Assembly: GCF_015160855.1 (NCBI RefSeq)
Contig: NZ_CP063373.1
Location: 8,965,001 to 9,029,000, forward strand
DNA: 64,000 bases
Direction: 5' to 3'
Origin: Streptomyces ferrugineus
GTDB taxonomy: Bacteria > Actinomycetota > Actinomycetes > Streptomycetales > Streptomycetaceae
Part shown: piece by piece, positions 56,144-64,000 of the stretch
Layout of the letters: the number at the start of each line of letters is the position of its first letter
Position numbering within the stretch: the first letter of the stretch is position 1
Notes under the pieces: generated by a model
The model's database searches: none
The model's input: only the letters and a program-made list of their open reading frames with translations
Told to the model about the DNA's origin: nothing
Translations under genes and position numbers: made by a program

Positions 56144-56172
56144 GGGCCCGCCCCCACGCGGGGGACGGGCCC
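56144..56172. terminator. Terminator between the sigma-like gene and sucD
   Basis: GGGCCCGCCCCC (56144-56155) pairs with GGGGGACGGGCCC (56160-56172) with one bulged A, loop ACGC. Just upstream, ACAACGCCGTGGGCCCGC occurs twice (56108, 56135). Confidence 0.8.
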
Positions 56173-56201
56173 ATCAACGTTCAGCCGAGTGCCGTAGAGA
56201 C

Positions 56202-57086
56202 TCAGCCGCCCAGGATCTCGCGCGCCAGCTTCGCCGTCTCGGTCGGCGTCTTGCCGACCTTGACGCCCGCGGCCTCGAGGGCCTCCTTCTTCGCCTGGGC
56301 GGTGCCCGACGAACCGGAGACGATGGCGCCGGCGTGACCCATGGTCTTGCCCTCCGGCGCGGTGAAGCCCGCGACGTAGCCGACGACCGGCTTGGTCACG
56401 TTCTCCTTGATGAAGGCCGCGGCCCGCTCCTCGGCGTCGCCGCCGATCTCACCGATCATCACGATCAGGTCGGTGTCGGGGTCGGCCTGGAACGCGGCGA
56501 GCGCGTCGATGTGCGTGGTGCCGATGATCGGGTCGCCACCGATGCCGACGGCGGTCGAGAAGCCGATGTCGCGCAGCTCGTACATCATCTGGTACGTCAG
56601 CGTGCCGGACTTCGAGACCAGGCCGATACGGCCCGGCTTGGTGATGTCGCCCGGGATGATGCCGACGTTCGAGCCGCCCGGGGTGATGATGCCGGGGCAG
56701 TTCGGGCCGATGATGCGGGTCTTGTTGCCCTTCTTGCCGGCGTACGCCCAGAAGGCGGCCGAGTCGTGCACGGCGATGCCCTCGGTGATCACGACGGCCA
56801 GCGGGATCTCGGCGTCGATGGCCTCGACGACCGCGTCCTTGGTGAACTTCTCCGGCACGAAGATGACGGAGACGTTGGCGCCGGTCTTCTCGATGGCGTC
56901 CTTGACGGTCCCGAAGACGGGTACCTCGGTGCCGTCGAAGTCCACGGTCTGACCCGCCTTGCGCGGGTTGACGCCGCCCACGACGTTGGTGCCGTCACCG
57001 AGCATGAGCTTGGTGTGCTTCATGCCGGTGGCGCCCGTCATGCCCTGGACGATGACCTTGCTGTCCTTGTTGAGCCAGATAGCCAT
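56202..57086 (-). CDS. sucD: Succinyl-CoA synthetase alpha subunit
   Basis: A 294-residue subunit binding CoA and carrying the phosphorylated active-site His (MGHAGAIV). [12 protein letters not shown] is the CoA-binding loop; [11 protein letters not shown] and SKSGTLTYQ are family signatures. ATG 57086 with AGGACACC upstream, 27 bp after sucC. Substrate-level phosphorylation step of the TCA cycle. Confidence 0.97.
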   Translation of the reverse strand: MAIWLNKDSKVIVQGMTGATGMKHTKLMLGDGTNVVGGVNPRKAGQTVDFDGTEVPVFGTVKDAIEKTGANVSVIFVPEKFTKDAVVEAIDAEIPLAVVITEGIAVHDSAAFWAYAGKKGNKTRIIGPNCPGIITPGGSNVGIIPGDITKPGRIGLVSKSGTLTYQMMYELRDIGFSTAVGIGGDPIIGTTHIDALAAFQADPDTDLIVMIGEIGGDAEERAAAFIKENVTKPVVGYVAGFTAPEGKTMGHAGAIVSGSSGTAQAKKEALEAAGVKVGKTPTETAKLAREILGG

Positions 57087-57113
57087 GGTGTTTGGTGTCC
57101 TCGTCCTGAGTGC

Positions 57114-58292
57114 TTACTTGGCGGCGTGGGCCAGCTCGGCGGCCTTGTCGGCCGCGCCGTCCATGGTGTCGACGCGCTGGACCAGCGGGTGGTTGGCGTC
57201 GGTGAGGATCTGTCGGCCGAGCTCGGCGTTGTTGCCGTCGAGACGGACGACGAGCGGCTTGGTGACCTCCTCGCCGCGGTCCTCCAGCAGCTTCAGGGCC
57301 TGGACGATGCCGTTGGCGACCTCGTCACAGGCGGTGATGCCACCGAAGACGTTGACGAACACGGACTTGACGTCCGGGTCGCCGAGGATGATCTCCAGAC
57401 CGTTGGCCATGACCTGGGCGGAGGCGCCACCGCCGATGTCCAGGAAGTTGGCCGGCTTGACGTTGCCGTGGTTCTCACCGGCGTACGCGACGACGTCCAG
57501 GGTCGACATGACCAGACCCGCGCCGTTGCCGATGATGCCGACCTCGCCGTCGAGCTTGACGTAGTTGAGGTTCTTCTCCTTGGCGGCGGCCTCGAGCGGG
57601 TTGGCCGCGGCCTTGTCGTGCAGCTCGTCCCAGTCGTGGCGGAACTCGGCGTTGTCGTCGAGCGACACCTTGCCGTCCAGGGCGATGACGTCACCGGAGG
57701 CGACCTTCGCGAGCGGGTTGACCTCGACGAGGAGGGCGTCCGACTTGATGAAGGTGTCCCACAGCGTGACGAGGACGTTCACGACCTTGTCGGCGACCTC
57801 GGCCGGGAACTTGGCGGCCTCGACGATCTCGCGGGCCTTGGCCTCGTCCACGCCGTCGATGGCGTCGATCGCGATCTTGGCGACGGCCTCCGGACGGGTG
57901 GCCGCCACCTCCTCGATCTCCACGCCGCCCTCGACGGAGGCGATGGAGAGGAAGGTGCGGTTGGCACGGTCGAGGAGGAAGGAGACGTAGTACTCCTCCA
58001 GGATCTCCGGGGCCGTCTCGGCGATCATGACCTTGTGGACCGTGTGGCCCTTGATGTCCATGCCGAGGATGTCGGTCGCCCGGGCGACGGCCTCGTCCGC
58101 GCTCGCGGCGAGCTTGACGCCGCCGGCCTTGCCGCGGCCGCCGACCTTCACCTGTGCCTTGACGACGGACTTGCCACCGAGGCGCTCAGTGGCTGCGCGG
58201 GCCGCCTCAGGCGTGTCGATGACTTCACCGGCCAGCACCGGTACATCGTGCTTGGCGAAGAGGTCCCTCGCCTGGTACTCGAACAGGTCCAC
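57114..58292 (-). CDS. sucC: Succinyl-CoA synthetase beta subunit
   Basis: A 392-residue ATP-grasp subunit from GTG 58292. [19 protein letters not shown] is the usual beginning; [19 protein letters not shown] binds nucleotide, and [14 protein letters not shown] and [13 protein letters not shown] are signatures. First gene of the sucCD operon. A Crp-like symmetrical site lies about 182 bp upstream. Confidence 0.97.
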   Translation of the reverse strand: MDLFEYQARDLFAKHDVPVLAGEVIDTPEAARAATERLGGKSVVKAQVKVGGRGKAGGVKLAASADEAVARATDILGMDIKGHTVHKVMIAETAPEILEEYYVSFLLDRANRTFLSIASVEGGVEIEEVAATRPEAVAKIAIDAIDGVDEAKAREIVEAAKFPAEVADKVVNVLVTLWDTFIKSDALLVEVNPLAKVASGDVIALDGKVSLDDNAEFRHDWDELHDKAAANPLEAAAKEKNLNYVKLDGEVGIIGNGAGLVMSTLDVVAYAGENHGNVKPANFLDIGGGASAQVMANGLEIILGDPDVKSVFVNVFGGITACDEVANGIVQALKLLEDRGEEVTKPLVVRLDGNNAELGRQILTDANHPLVQRVDTMDGAADKAAELAHAAK

Positions 58293-58473
58293 GCGCTTCC
58301 GTCCCTATCAGTGATCTCGCGGTTCGTTGTCTGCGTGGGCGTGCCGCGAGGGCAACGTGACGTCCGCTGTCTGTCACAAGGGAGGCGCACACGGTGTCCG
58401 AGCGCGCGGCATGTCCGTCTCGCAGGTTATCGCTGCTTGCGGGGGGCCTCTAAATCGCGGGTCACACCTGAGC

Positions 58474-58489
58474 GGTGATACCTGTCACA
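58474..58489. promoter_or_regulatory. Crp-like site upstream of sucC
   Basis: GGTGATACCTGTCACA contains GTGA-N6-TCAC, the spacing of Crp sites, and the right half continues to TCACA. It is ~182 bp upstream of sucC. A further GTCACACCT lies at 58461-58469. Confidence 0.35.
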
Positions 58490-58558
58490 CGATGCCGCCA
58501 GCAGCGGGGATCACTGGCACGGCGTGCCGACTGTGAGGTGTCCGGAGGGCGACATGGC

Positions 58559-58596
58559 AGGACCTCACCGGGTTGGGGTTGACCCGGTGAGGTCCT
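58559..58596. terminator. 15-bp perfect hairpin
   Basis: AGGACCTCACCGGGT (58559-58573) pairs perfectly with ACCCGGTGAGGTCCT (58582-58596), loop of 8. Read rightward it is followed by TTTGA. It is 200 bp beyond the end of the gene at 58794-61061, with no rightward gene ending before it. Confidence 0.8.
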
Positions 58597-58793
58597 TTGA
58601 ACAGCCCTGAGGGGCACGAATGGGCCGCCCCTTCGGGCTCTGGGCGGGCGATCCCCACCCCAATGGGGATCACCGCGCCCTTCCGCGGGGTTCCGGCCGG
58701 AGCGGCCGACGGCTTTCGGCCGCCCGGGGTCGTCTGCCCCGCGGAGTCGGCTGGCCTCACCCAGTGGCCCGGGTGGCGTGGGTGAGGTGGGAA

Positions 58794-61061
58794 TCAGATG
58801 CCGTGGGTGCCACCTTGGTGGAGGTCCTGCGCGTAGCCCGGGGTGGCCGAGTGGGCCACGCCCCGCACGCCCGCGGCGGCGTTGCCCGCCAGCGGGCCGG
58901 CCGAGCCCTGGACCGTGCCGGTCACGTCCGCGGCGAAGGGCGCGGCCTGCCCGGCGACCCCGTGCACGAAGGGGTCGACCTCGCCGACGACCCCGCCCGC
59001 GAACGGCTGCACATCACCGGTCACGCCGTACGCCAGGGCGGTGGCGCTGCCGCCGACGCCCTGCGCGACCGGCTGGACGGTGTCCACGACCGCGTCGACG
59101 ACGGGCCGCACAGCGCCGGTGACGCCGTACTCGAACGGCTGCACCTGCGCGGCGACCCCCTCGGCGAAGGGAACGGCCTGCCCGGCCACCCCCTGCGCGA
59201 ACGGGTCGACCTCGCCGACGACCCCACCCGCGAACGGCTGCGCATCACCGGTCACGCCGTACGCCAGGGCCGTGGCGTCCGCGCCGGCCTGCCCGGCGAC
59301 CGGCACGACGCCGTGCACGGCGGTGTCGACGACGGGCGGCAGGACCGTGCCGGTGCCCTCCGCGGCGACCTGGCCGACCAGACCGGTGGCGTAGGACGGC
59401 ACATCGGCGGCGAGGCCCTGCGCGACCGGCTGTACGTCGGCGACGGTGCCGGAGGCGATGGGCTGTACGTCGGCGACGGTGCCGTGGGCGATGGGCTGTG
59501 CGTCCGTGACGGTGCCGTGAGTGAAGTGGTGTACGTCCGCGACGGTGCCGGAGGCGAAGTGGTGTACGTCACCGACCGCGCCGTGGGCCACCGGCTGCAC
59601 GCCCTGCACGGCCCCGCCGGCGACCGGCTGGACGCCGGCGATGGCACCGGTGGCCACGGGCTGGACATCGGCGACGACGCCGTACGCCAGCCCGGTCGCG
59701 GCGCCGACCGTGTGCCCGGCGGTCCGGGCGACCCCGCCCACGGCGCCGTGCGCGACCGGAACCACACCGTCCACCGCCTGGCCGACGACGGGCCGCACAC
59801 CGGTCACCGCACCGCCGGCCGCGGACTGAACGCTGTCCACCGCGTTCACGGCGACCGGGGTCACCCCGGCCACGGTGTCGTCGGCGACGAGGCCGACACC
59901 GGCGACGGCGTGCCCGGCGGCCGGGACCACACCCTCGACCGCATGCCCGGCAACCGGGACGACGCCGTGCACGGCCTCGGTGGCGAGGGGCGGGACGACC
60001 GCGTCGGTGGTCTGCTGCACGACGGGGGTGATTGTGCCGGGGACGGAGGCGACCGTGCGAGTGACGTGCTGCTGGGCGCCGGTGACTGCGTCGGTGGCGT
60101 GCTGGTGGACTCCGGTGACCGTGCCGGTGACCTGCTGCTCCACGCCGCCCACCGTGCCCACGACCCGCTGCTCCACGCCGCCCACCGTGCCGGTGACATG
60201 GCTCGGGACGGCGGAGACGGAGGCCTCGGCGGCCGATGTGACGGCGGTGGCCCGGTCGGTGGCGAGGGACTGGGCGGTCGATGCCGCGTGCCCGGTCCTG
60301 CCGTCGGCGTGGGCGACCGCGGCATGCGCGACGTCACCGACGCCCGCCGCGGTACGCCCCGCACCGGCCACGGCGTACTGCGCCTTCGTCCGTACGACGC
60401 CCTCCACGCCCTGCGCCTGCGAACGCGCCGCCGCCTCCGTGCCCTGCAGCTTCGTCTGGGCCGCGGCGAGCGCCTGCTCCAGCTCGGGGGCGAAGGCGGC
60501 GAGGGGGCCGAAGAGGTAGTCGACGGTGCCGGGGGTCTCGGGGGCGTCCTGAGGGAGCCGGGCCGTGTCCCCGGCGTGGGCGGCGGCATCGGCGGCCGCG
60601 GAGACGTCGGCCTCGGCGTGCGCGCCGGCCTGCGCCGCCGCCTTGTCCGCGCGGGCGGCCTTGGCGCCCTGGATGACCTGGGCCGCGCCCTTGGCCTTGG
60701 CGGCCTTCGCGGCGGAGGGCACCGTGACCTTGGCGTCGACGTAACTCCGGGCCTGGTCGGCGGTGTTCGCGGGCGTGGTCTTGGCCGTACGGGTGGTGTC
60801 GTCGACCGTGTCGGTGACGCCGGCGACGGTGTCCGTCACCCCGGAGACGACGCCGTTGACGGTGTCGGTGACGCCGCCGAGGAGGCCGGAGGCATCGGCG
60901 CTGTCGGCCGCGTCGGTCACTTCGGTCCCGTCAGTGGGCTGGTCCGGTACGGAGAGGGTGGAGGCGGGCAGCTCGTCCGCGCTGGCGGCGGCCGAACCGA
61001 GCGCCCACGCGCCGGTGACGCCGGCGGCTATGACGATCGAGCGGCGGATGTTCTTGTTCAT
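58794..61061 (-). CDS. Secreted low-complexity repeat protein
   Basis: A 755-residue protein from ATG 61061. Signal peptide residues 1-~28 (SIVIAAGVTGAWALGSAAASA). The mature part is Ala/Gly/Val/Thr-rich: first a ~250-residue helical region with Ala/Lys-rich stretches, then ~430 residues of tandem units of about 11 residues, pattern G-x-V-x-x-V-x-P-V-A-x (e.g. GAVQGVQPVAH). No membrane anchor or sortase signal is visible. Such Ala/Val/Gly repeats might form an extended surface structure. Function unknown. Confidence 0.65.
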   Translation of the reverse strand: MNKNIRRSIVIAAGVTGAWALGSAAASADELPASTLSVPDQPTDGTEVTDAADSADASGLLGGVTDTVNGVVSGVTDTVAGVTDTVDDTTRTAKTTPANTADQARSYVDAKVTVPSAAKAAKAKGAAQVIQGAKAARADKAAAQAGAHAEADVSAAADAAAHAGDTARLPQDAPETPGTVDYLFGPLAAFAPELEQALAAAQTKLQGTEAAARSQAQGVEGVVRTKAQYAVAGAGRTAAGVGDVAHAAVAHADGRTGHAASTAQSLATDRATAVTSAAEASVSAVPSHVTGTVGGVEQRVVGTVGGVEQQVTGTVTGVHQHATDAVTGAQQHVTRTVASVPGTITPVVQQTTDAVVPPLATEAVHGVVPVAGHAVEGVVPAAGHAVAGVGLVADDTVAGVTPVAVNAVDSVQSAAGGAVTGVRPVVGQAVDGVVPVAHGAVGGVARTAGHTVGAATGLAYGVVADVQPVATGAIAGVQPVAGGAVQGVQPVAHGAVGDVHHFASGTVADVHHFTHGTVTDAQPIAHGTVADVQPIASGTVADVQPVAQGLAADVPSYATGLVGQVAAEGTGTVLPPVVDTAVHGVVPVAGQAGADATALAYGVTGDAQPFAGGVVGEVDPFAQGVAGQAVPFAEGVAAQVQPFEYGVTGAVRPVVDAVVDTVQPVAQGVGGSATALAYGVTGDVQPFAGGVVGEVDPFVHGVAGQAAPFAADVTGTVQGSAGPLAGNAAAGVRGVAHSATPGYAQDLHQGGTHGI
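58944..59280. repeat. ~105-bp direct repeat, 231 bp apart
   Basis: The stretch 58944-59050 recurs at 59175-59281 with few changes (both contain GGGTCGACCTCGCCGACGACC and GTCACGCCGTACGCCAGGGC). It encodes a 77-residue higher-order repeat of the secreted protein. Confidence 0.75.
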
Positions 61062-61090
61062 GCGTGCGTCGGATCCCTAGATCTTGGGGC

Positions 61091-61207
61091 TCCGAAGGTC
61101 CCGGAGCGTCGGAGAAGGAAAGCTCCGGGACTTCGGATGGTTTGGGGACATTCCGGCGCCGTTTCCGGTCGCGGTCCGGGGAGTTGGGGACCAGCGGACC
61201 GGAAACG
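61091..61207. other. Structured region upstream of the repeat-protein gene
   Basis: Two stems: TCCGAAGGTCCCGGAGC (61091-61107) with GCTCCGGGACTTCGGA (61122-61137), one bulge; and CGTTTCCGGTC (61160-61170) with GACCGGAAACG (61197-61207), containing an inner GGTCC/GGACC pair. They lie 30-146 bp before the ATG at 61061, so they may terminate the preceding gene or form an mRNA leader. Confidence 0.55.
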
Positions 61208-61348
61208 ACCCCAGCGGCGTCCATCCGGGACCGGGAAGGCGTTCGGACGGACGGGCGGACCTGTTTCCGCCCCCGCGCGGCAGGTCGGCGGCGGGGAGGG
61301 CGGCCCGATGACCCAATGACGTCGGGCCTCGGGCCTCGGGCCCGCTCC

Positions 61349-62458
61349 CTACGCGGGGGAAACCGGAATGTCCCGGTGCCGGTCCTTGATCTCGTCCGCT
61401 TCGACACGCGCCGGGGCGCCGGGCACCAGTCCCAACGCCACCCGCCGGCTCAACGAGACCGCGTGCGCGTCCCCGTGCCTCGGCCCACCGTTGTCACCCG
61501 CCGCGTGGTTGCCCAGCACACCGCCCGGGTTTTCGGACGGCGCCTGGTAGGCGGGGGCGGAACCGGAGGGCGCGGTGCGGTGTGCTCCGCCGAGCGCCGG
61601 GGTGTGGGACGCGGTGGCGTCGGCGATGAAGTGGGGGCCGTGGGCGAGGGCTGTCTCCTTGCCGGTACGCCCCGTGGCGGCGGGTTCGTCACCGGACCCG
61701 GGCAGGTCCGGCCCCGGCTGCGGCGTCCCGGTGACGGGAGCCGGCAACGTGTGCCCGGGCAGCGCGGGAACCTCGGCGCCCGGAAAGTCCGGGAACCCGG
61801 GAAGCACGGGAAGCTCGAACCCGGGCCAGCTCGGCCAGTCTCCGGGCGACTCGGGCGCCGTCGGCAGCACGGGCAAGGACGCCAACGGCGGCACCTTCGC
61901 CCGCACCTCGGCCAGCCCCTCGGCAAGCCCCTCGGTCACCGTCCGCACGACATCGCCGACCGGCCGCACGACGTGGGTGCGGATGGGCTGGGTGCCGTGG
62001 TCGGTCACGGGGTCGAGGAGCCGACCGCCGTTGGGCTGGGGGTCCTGGGGCTGAGGAGCCGGGTCCTGGGGTGCCTCGGGCTGAGGAGCTCGGTCCTCGT
62101 GGTTCGGGGGAACCGCCGGCTTGGCCGACGGCCCCGCCGACTCACCCTGCGCCCCGGGCTGGGCGGGCGGGCTCAGGAGCCGCTCGACCGTGCCCTCCGC
62201 CGACGACCGGAGCACGCCCGACGCTTTGGCCGCCGTGTCCGAGGCAGCCGAGGTAGCCGACGCAGCCGACGTGATCGACTTTCCCGACGCGGACGAAGCC
62301 CCCGCCGACACCCCGTCCGCCGCATACGCCCGTTCCCCGCAAAGGAACCCAAGAGCGAGCAGACCACCCACCACCAGCGCCAGTCGCAGCGCACGCCGCC
62401 CGGCCGCGATGCGCAGGACGCGCACGGCGGCACCGGGCGAGGTGGCTGGCCAGGTCAA
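61349..62458 (-). CDS. Secreted Pro-rich protein of unknown function
   Basis: A 369-residue protein if started at TTG 62458, behind GGGAGGA at a 10-base distance; ATG 62551 would add a 31-residue tail without coding character before it. Residues ~10-45 contain a signal peptide (LRLALVVGGLLALGFLCGERAYA). The rest is Pro/Ala/Gly/Ser-rich with PAQPGAQ- and PEAPQDPAPQPQDPQP-type stretches. No domain recognised. It may be co-transcribed with the following repeat-protein gene, 287 bp downstream. Confidence 0.6.
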   Translation of the reverse strand: MTWPATSPGAAVRVLRIAAGRRALRLALVVGGLLALGFLCGERAYAADGVSAGASSASGKSITSAASATSAASDTAAKASGVLRSSAEGTVERLLSPPAQPGAQGESAGPSAKPAVPPNHEDRAPQPEAPQDPAPQPQDPQPNGGRLLDPVTDHGTQPIRTHVVRPVGDVVRTVTEGLAEGLAEVRAKVPPLASLPVLPTAPESPGDWPSWPGFELPVLPGFPDFPGAEVPALPGHTLPAPVTGTPQPGPDLPGSGDEPAATGRTGKETALAHGPHFIADATASHTPALGGAHRTAPSGSAPAYQAPSENPGGVLGNHAAGDNGGPRHGDAHAVSLSRRVALGLVPGAPARVEADEIKDRHRDIPVSPA

Positions 62459-62730
62459 GACGGGGTGGTCCTCCCATGCGGCGGAACGAAGTACAGGTGA
62501 CGAGCGGCGAGTCGGCTGGACACGCTCGGTACGGGCGGCGCGACGGCGCACCGTTGAAGAGACATCGATCCTTGCACGCCCCTCCTGCGGTCGCGCAAGC
62601 CCCCCGCTACCGATGCGTACTCATGTCCGTTTTGCTGGCGCAAGTCGGTCGTCACCACGTCGACAAATCACCGGTAATTCCTGGCCAATCCCCCTCGCCG
62701 TCGCCTCGCCATCGCCTCGCCGCTCCCTCG

Positions 62731-63894
62731 TCACACCGCGTCCGGCACCGGGATCGGCCGCTTCTCGATGGCCGCCGCCATCACCTCCGGGAACAGGTCG
62801 GGCGTACACGCGAAGGCCGGTGCCCCCAGCGCGGCGAGCGCGGCCGCGTGATCCCGGTCGTATGCCGGCGCCCCCTCGTCCGACAGCGCCAGCAGGGCCA
62901 CGAACTGCACCCCCGACGCCTTCATCGCGGCCACCCGCTTGAGCATCTCGTTCCGTATACCGCCCTCGTACAGATCACTGATCAGCACCACCACCGTCTC
63001 CGCGGGCCGGGTGATCTGCGACTGGCAGTACGCGAGCGCCCGGTTGATGTCCGTGCCGCCGCCGAGCTGTGTGCCGAAGAGCACGTCGACCGGGTCGTCG
63101 AGCTGGTCGGTGAGGTCGACGACCGAGGTGTCGAAGACGACGAGCCGCGTGTTGATGGACCGCATGGACGCGAGCACCGCCCCGAACACCGAGGCGTACA
63201 CCACGGACGCCGCCATCGACCCCGACTGGTCGATACAGAGGACGACTTCCTTCTTCACCGACTGCGACGCCCGCCCGTACCCGATGAGCCGCTCCGGCAC
63301 GACCGTCCGGTACTCCGGCAGATAGTGCTTGAGGTTGGCCGCGATCGTGCGGTTCCAGTCGATGTCGTGGTGGCGCGGCCGGCTGATGCGGGCACTGCGG
63401 TCCAGGGCTCCGGTGAGCGTGGCCCGGGTGCGGGTGGCGAGCCGCTTCTCCAGGTCCTCGACGACCTTGCGCACGACGGCCCGCGCCGTCTCCTTCGTGC
63501 TCTCCGGCATCGCCTTGTTGAGCGACAGCAGCGTGCCGACGAGATGCACGTCCGCCTCGACCGCCTCCAGCATCTCCGGCTCCAGCAGCAATGTGTTCAG
63601 CCCGAGCCGGTCGATGGCGTCCCGCTGCATGACCTGGACGACGGACGAGGGGAAGTACGTCCGGATGTCCCCGAGCCACCGCGCCACGGACGGCGCCGAC
63701 GCCCCGAGCCCCGCCGAACGGTCCTTCCCCGACTGCCCCTTGTCCCCCTTCCCGTAGAGCGCGGTCAGCGCCCCGTCCATCGCGGCGTCCTTCCCGGAGA
63801 GCGCGCACCCGGTGCCGTCGGCGTCGTCGCCACCCAGCACCATCCGCCACCGCCGCAGCCGCTCCCCGGCCGGATCCATCGCCTCGGTCGTCAT
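62731..63894 (-). CDS. Cytoplasmic vWA (CoxE-type) protein
   Basis: A 387-residue protein from ATG 63894 (GAGAGGGAG upstream). The C-terminal ~190 residues are a vWA domain with a full MIDAS: DQSGSM, then GGTDI and the Asp of LISDLYEGG. The N-terminal half is helical. No signal peptide. It resembles the vWA partners of MoxR/DUF5682 gene groups. The ATG overlaps the stop of the upstream gene (ATGA). The 272-bp stretch after its stop has only GGCGAGGCGA-type short repeats. Confidence 0.8.
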   Translation of the reverse strand: MTTEAMDPAGERLRRWRMVLGGDDADGTGCALSGKDAAMDGALTALYGKGDKGQSGKDRSAGLGASAPSVARWLGDIRTYFPSSVVQVMQRDAIDRLGLNTLLLEPEMLEAVEADVHLVGTLLSLNKAMPESTKETARAVVRKVVEDLEKRLATRTRATLTGALDRSARISRPRHHDIDWNRTIAANLKHYLPEYRTVVPERLIGYGRASQSVKKEVVLCIDQSGSMAASVVYASVFGAVLASMRSINTRLVVFDTSVVDLTDQLDDPVDVLFGTQLGGGTDINRALAYCQSQITRPAETVVVLISDLYEGGIRNEMLKRVAAMKASGVQFVALLALSDEGAPAYDRDHAAALAALGAPAFACTPDLFPEVMAAAIEKRPIPVPDAV

Positions 63895-64000
63895 CGGCAC
63901 GCTCCCTCTCGAGGCCGCTCCCACAGCGGGATCACCGGCACGGTCGTGGTCGTCTGCCGCCCCCGCGCCGCGAACCCGTGCGGCTGTCTCCCGGCACTCA
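63891..64000 (-). CDS. 3' end of a gene coupled to the vWA gene (partial)
   Basis: On the minus strand a frame enters at 64000 and ends at TGA 63893-63891, overlapping the vWA start as ATGA. The visible 35 residues end VIPLWERPREGACR. In Streptomyces the gene at this position is often a DUF5682 protein, but nothing visible here proves it. Confidence 0.5.
   Translation of the reverse strand, partial: SAGRQPHGFAARGRQTTTTVPVIPLWERPREGACR

Larger units (their letters stand above)
58293..58793. other. 500-bp intergenic region with sucC promoter and hairpins
   Basis: No supported gene. From left: the sucC leader and promoter, a Crp-like site (58474-58489), a very strong hairpin (58559-58596) and a second hairpin GATCCCCA/TGGGGATC (58650-58671), then CGGCCG-rich sequence up to the stop at 58794. 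Confidence 0.6.

Overview
The window is chromosomal DNA of a high-GC actinomycete, almost certainly a Streptomyces: very strong G/C bias at third codon positions, GTG/TTG starts, GTGA/ATGA stop-start overlaps, a rare TTA leucine codon, and the familiar core order mdh, folD-DUF3017, purN-purH, DUF6350 (PerM-like) gene, sigma-like gene, sucC-sucD. I saw no tRNA or rRNA gene, insertion sequence or CRISPR array. All calls come from reading the sequence; no database search was run.

Region 1 (1-28.1 kb) is accessory and looks like an immunity or biological-conflict island. After a MarR-GNAT regulator (100-990), nine minus-strand genes run from 19889 down to 1004: a class III nucleotide cyclase homologue, a P-loop NTPase, an SPFH/band-7-like protein, a PycTM-type (Pycsar effector) two-TM protein, a secreted/anchored vWA protein, a giant tubulin-like protein, a membrane protein with no recognised domain, a TRAFAC-type GTPase with a degenerate kinase-like N-terminus, and a tail-anchored GTPase-associated (GAP1-like) protein. 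A Crp-family regulator with an intact cyclic-nucleotide pocket (20019-20753) sits just upstream of the cyclase. Divergent from it on the plus strand is a four-gene vWA-MoxR-VMAP type ternary system with a trypsin-like effector (21190-28067). Enzyme, membrane effector, nucleotide sensor, GTPase switch, filament-like protein and protease effector are thus packed side by side.

Region 2 (28.1-33.1 kb) is housekeeping: mdh, two sister helix-turn-helix/TM proteins, DUF3017 and folD. Region 3 (33.4-49.9 kb) is a cell-envelope signalling island. Three FHA + non-RD kinase gene pairs share cytoplasmic halves but carry different outside domains: lytic transglycosylase, peptidoglycan binding, and peptidase inhibitor I36. 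With them are a canonical Ser/Thr kinase with a peptidoglycan-binding tail, a peptidoglycan-binding/DUF1906 glycoside-hydrolase-like protein without a signal peptide, a degenerate M15-like Tat protein, a secreted I36 inhibitor, an ALF-repeat protein, a lipoprotein and an I36 gene remnant. A 22-23 bp sequence ending in AGGTACCG recurs in three promoters here.

Region 4 (49.9-58.3 kb) is core metabolism: purH-purN, a membrane protein, the DUF6350 protein, a sigma-like membrane protein, and sucC-sucD. Region 5 (58.3-64 kb) holds two low-complexity secreted proteins and a CoxE-type vWA protein coupled to an upstream gene cut by the window edge.
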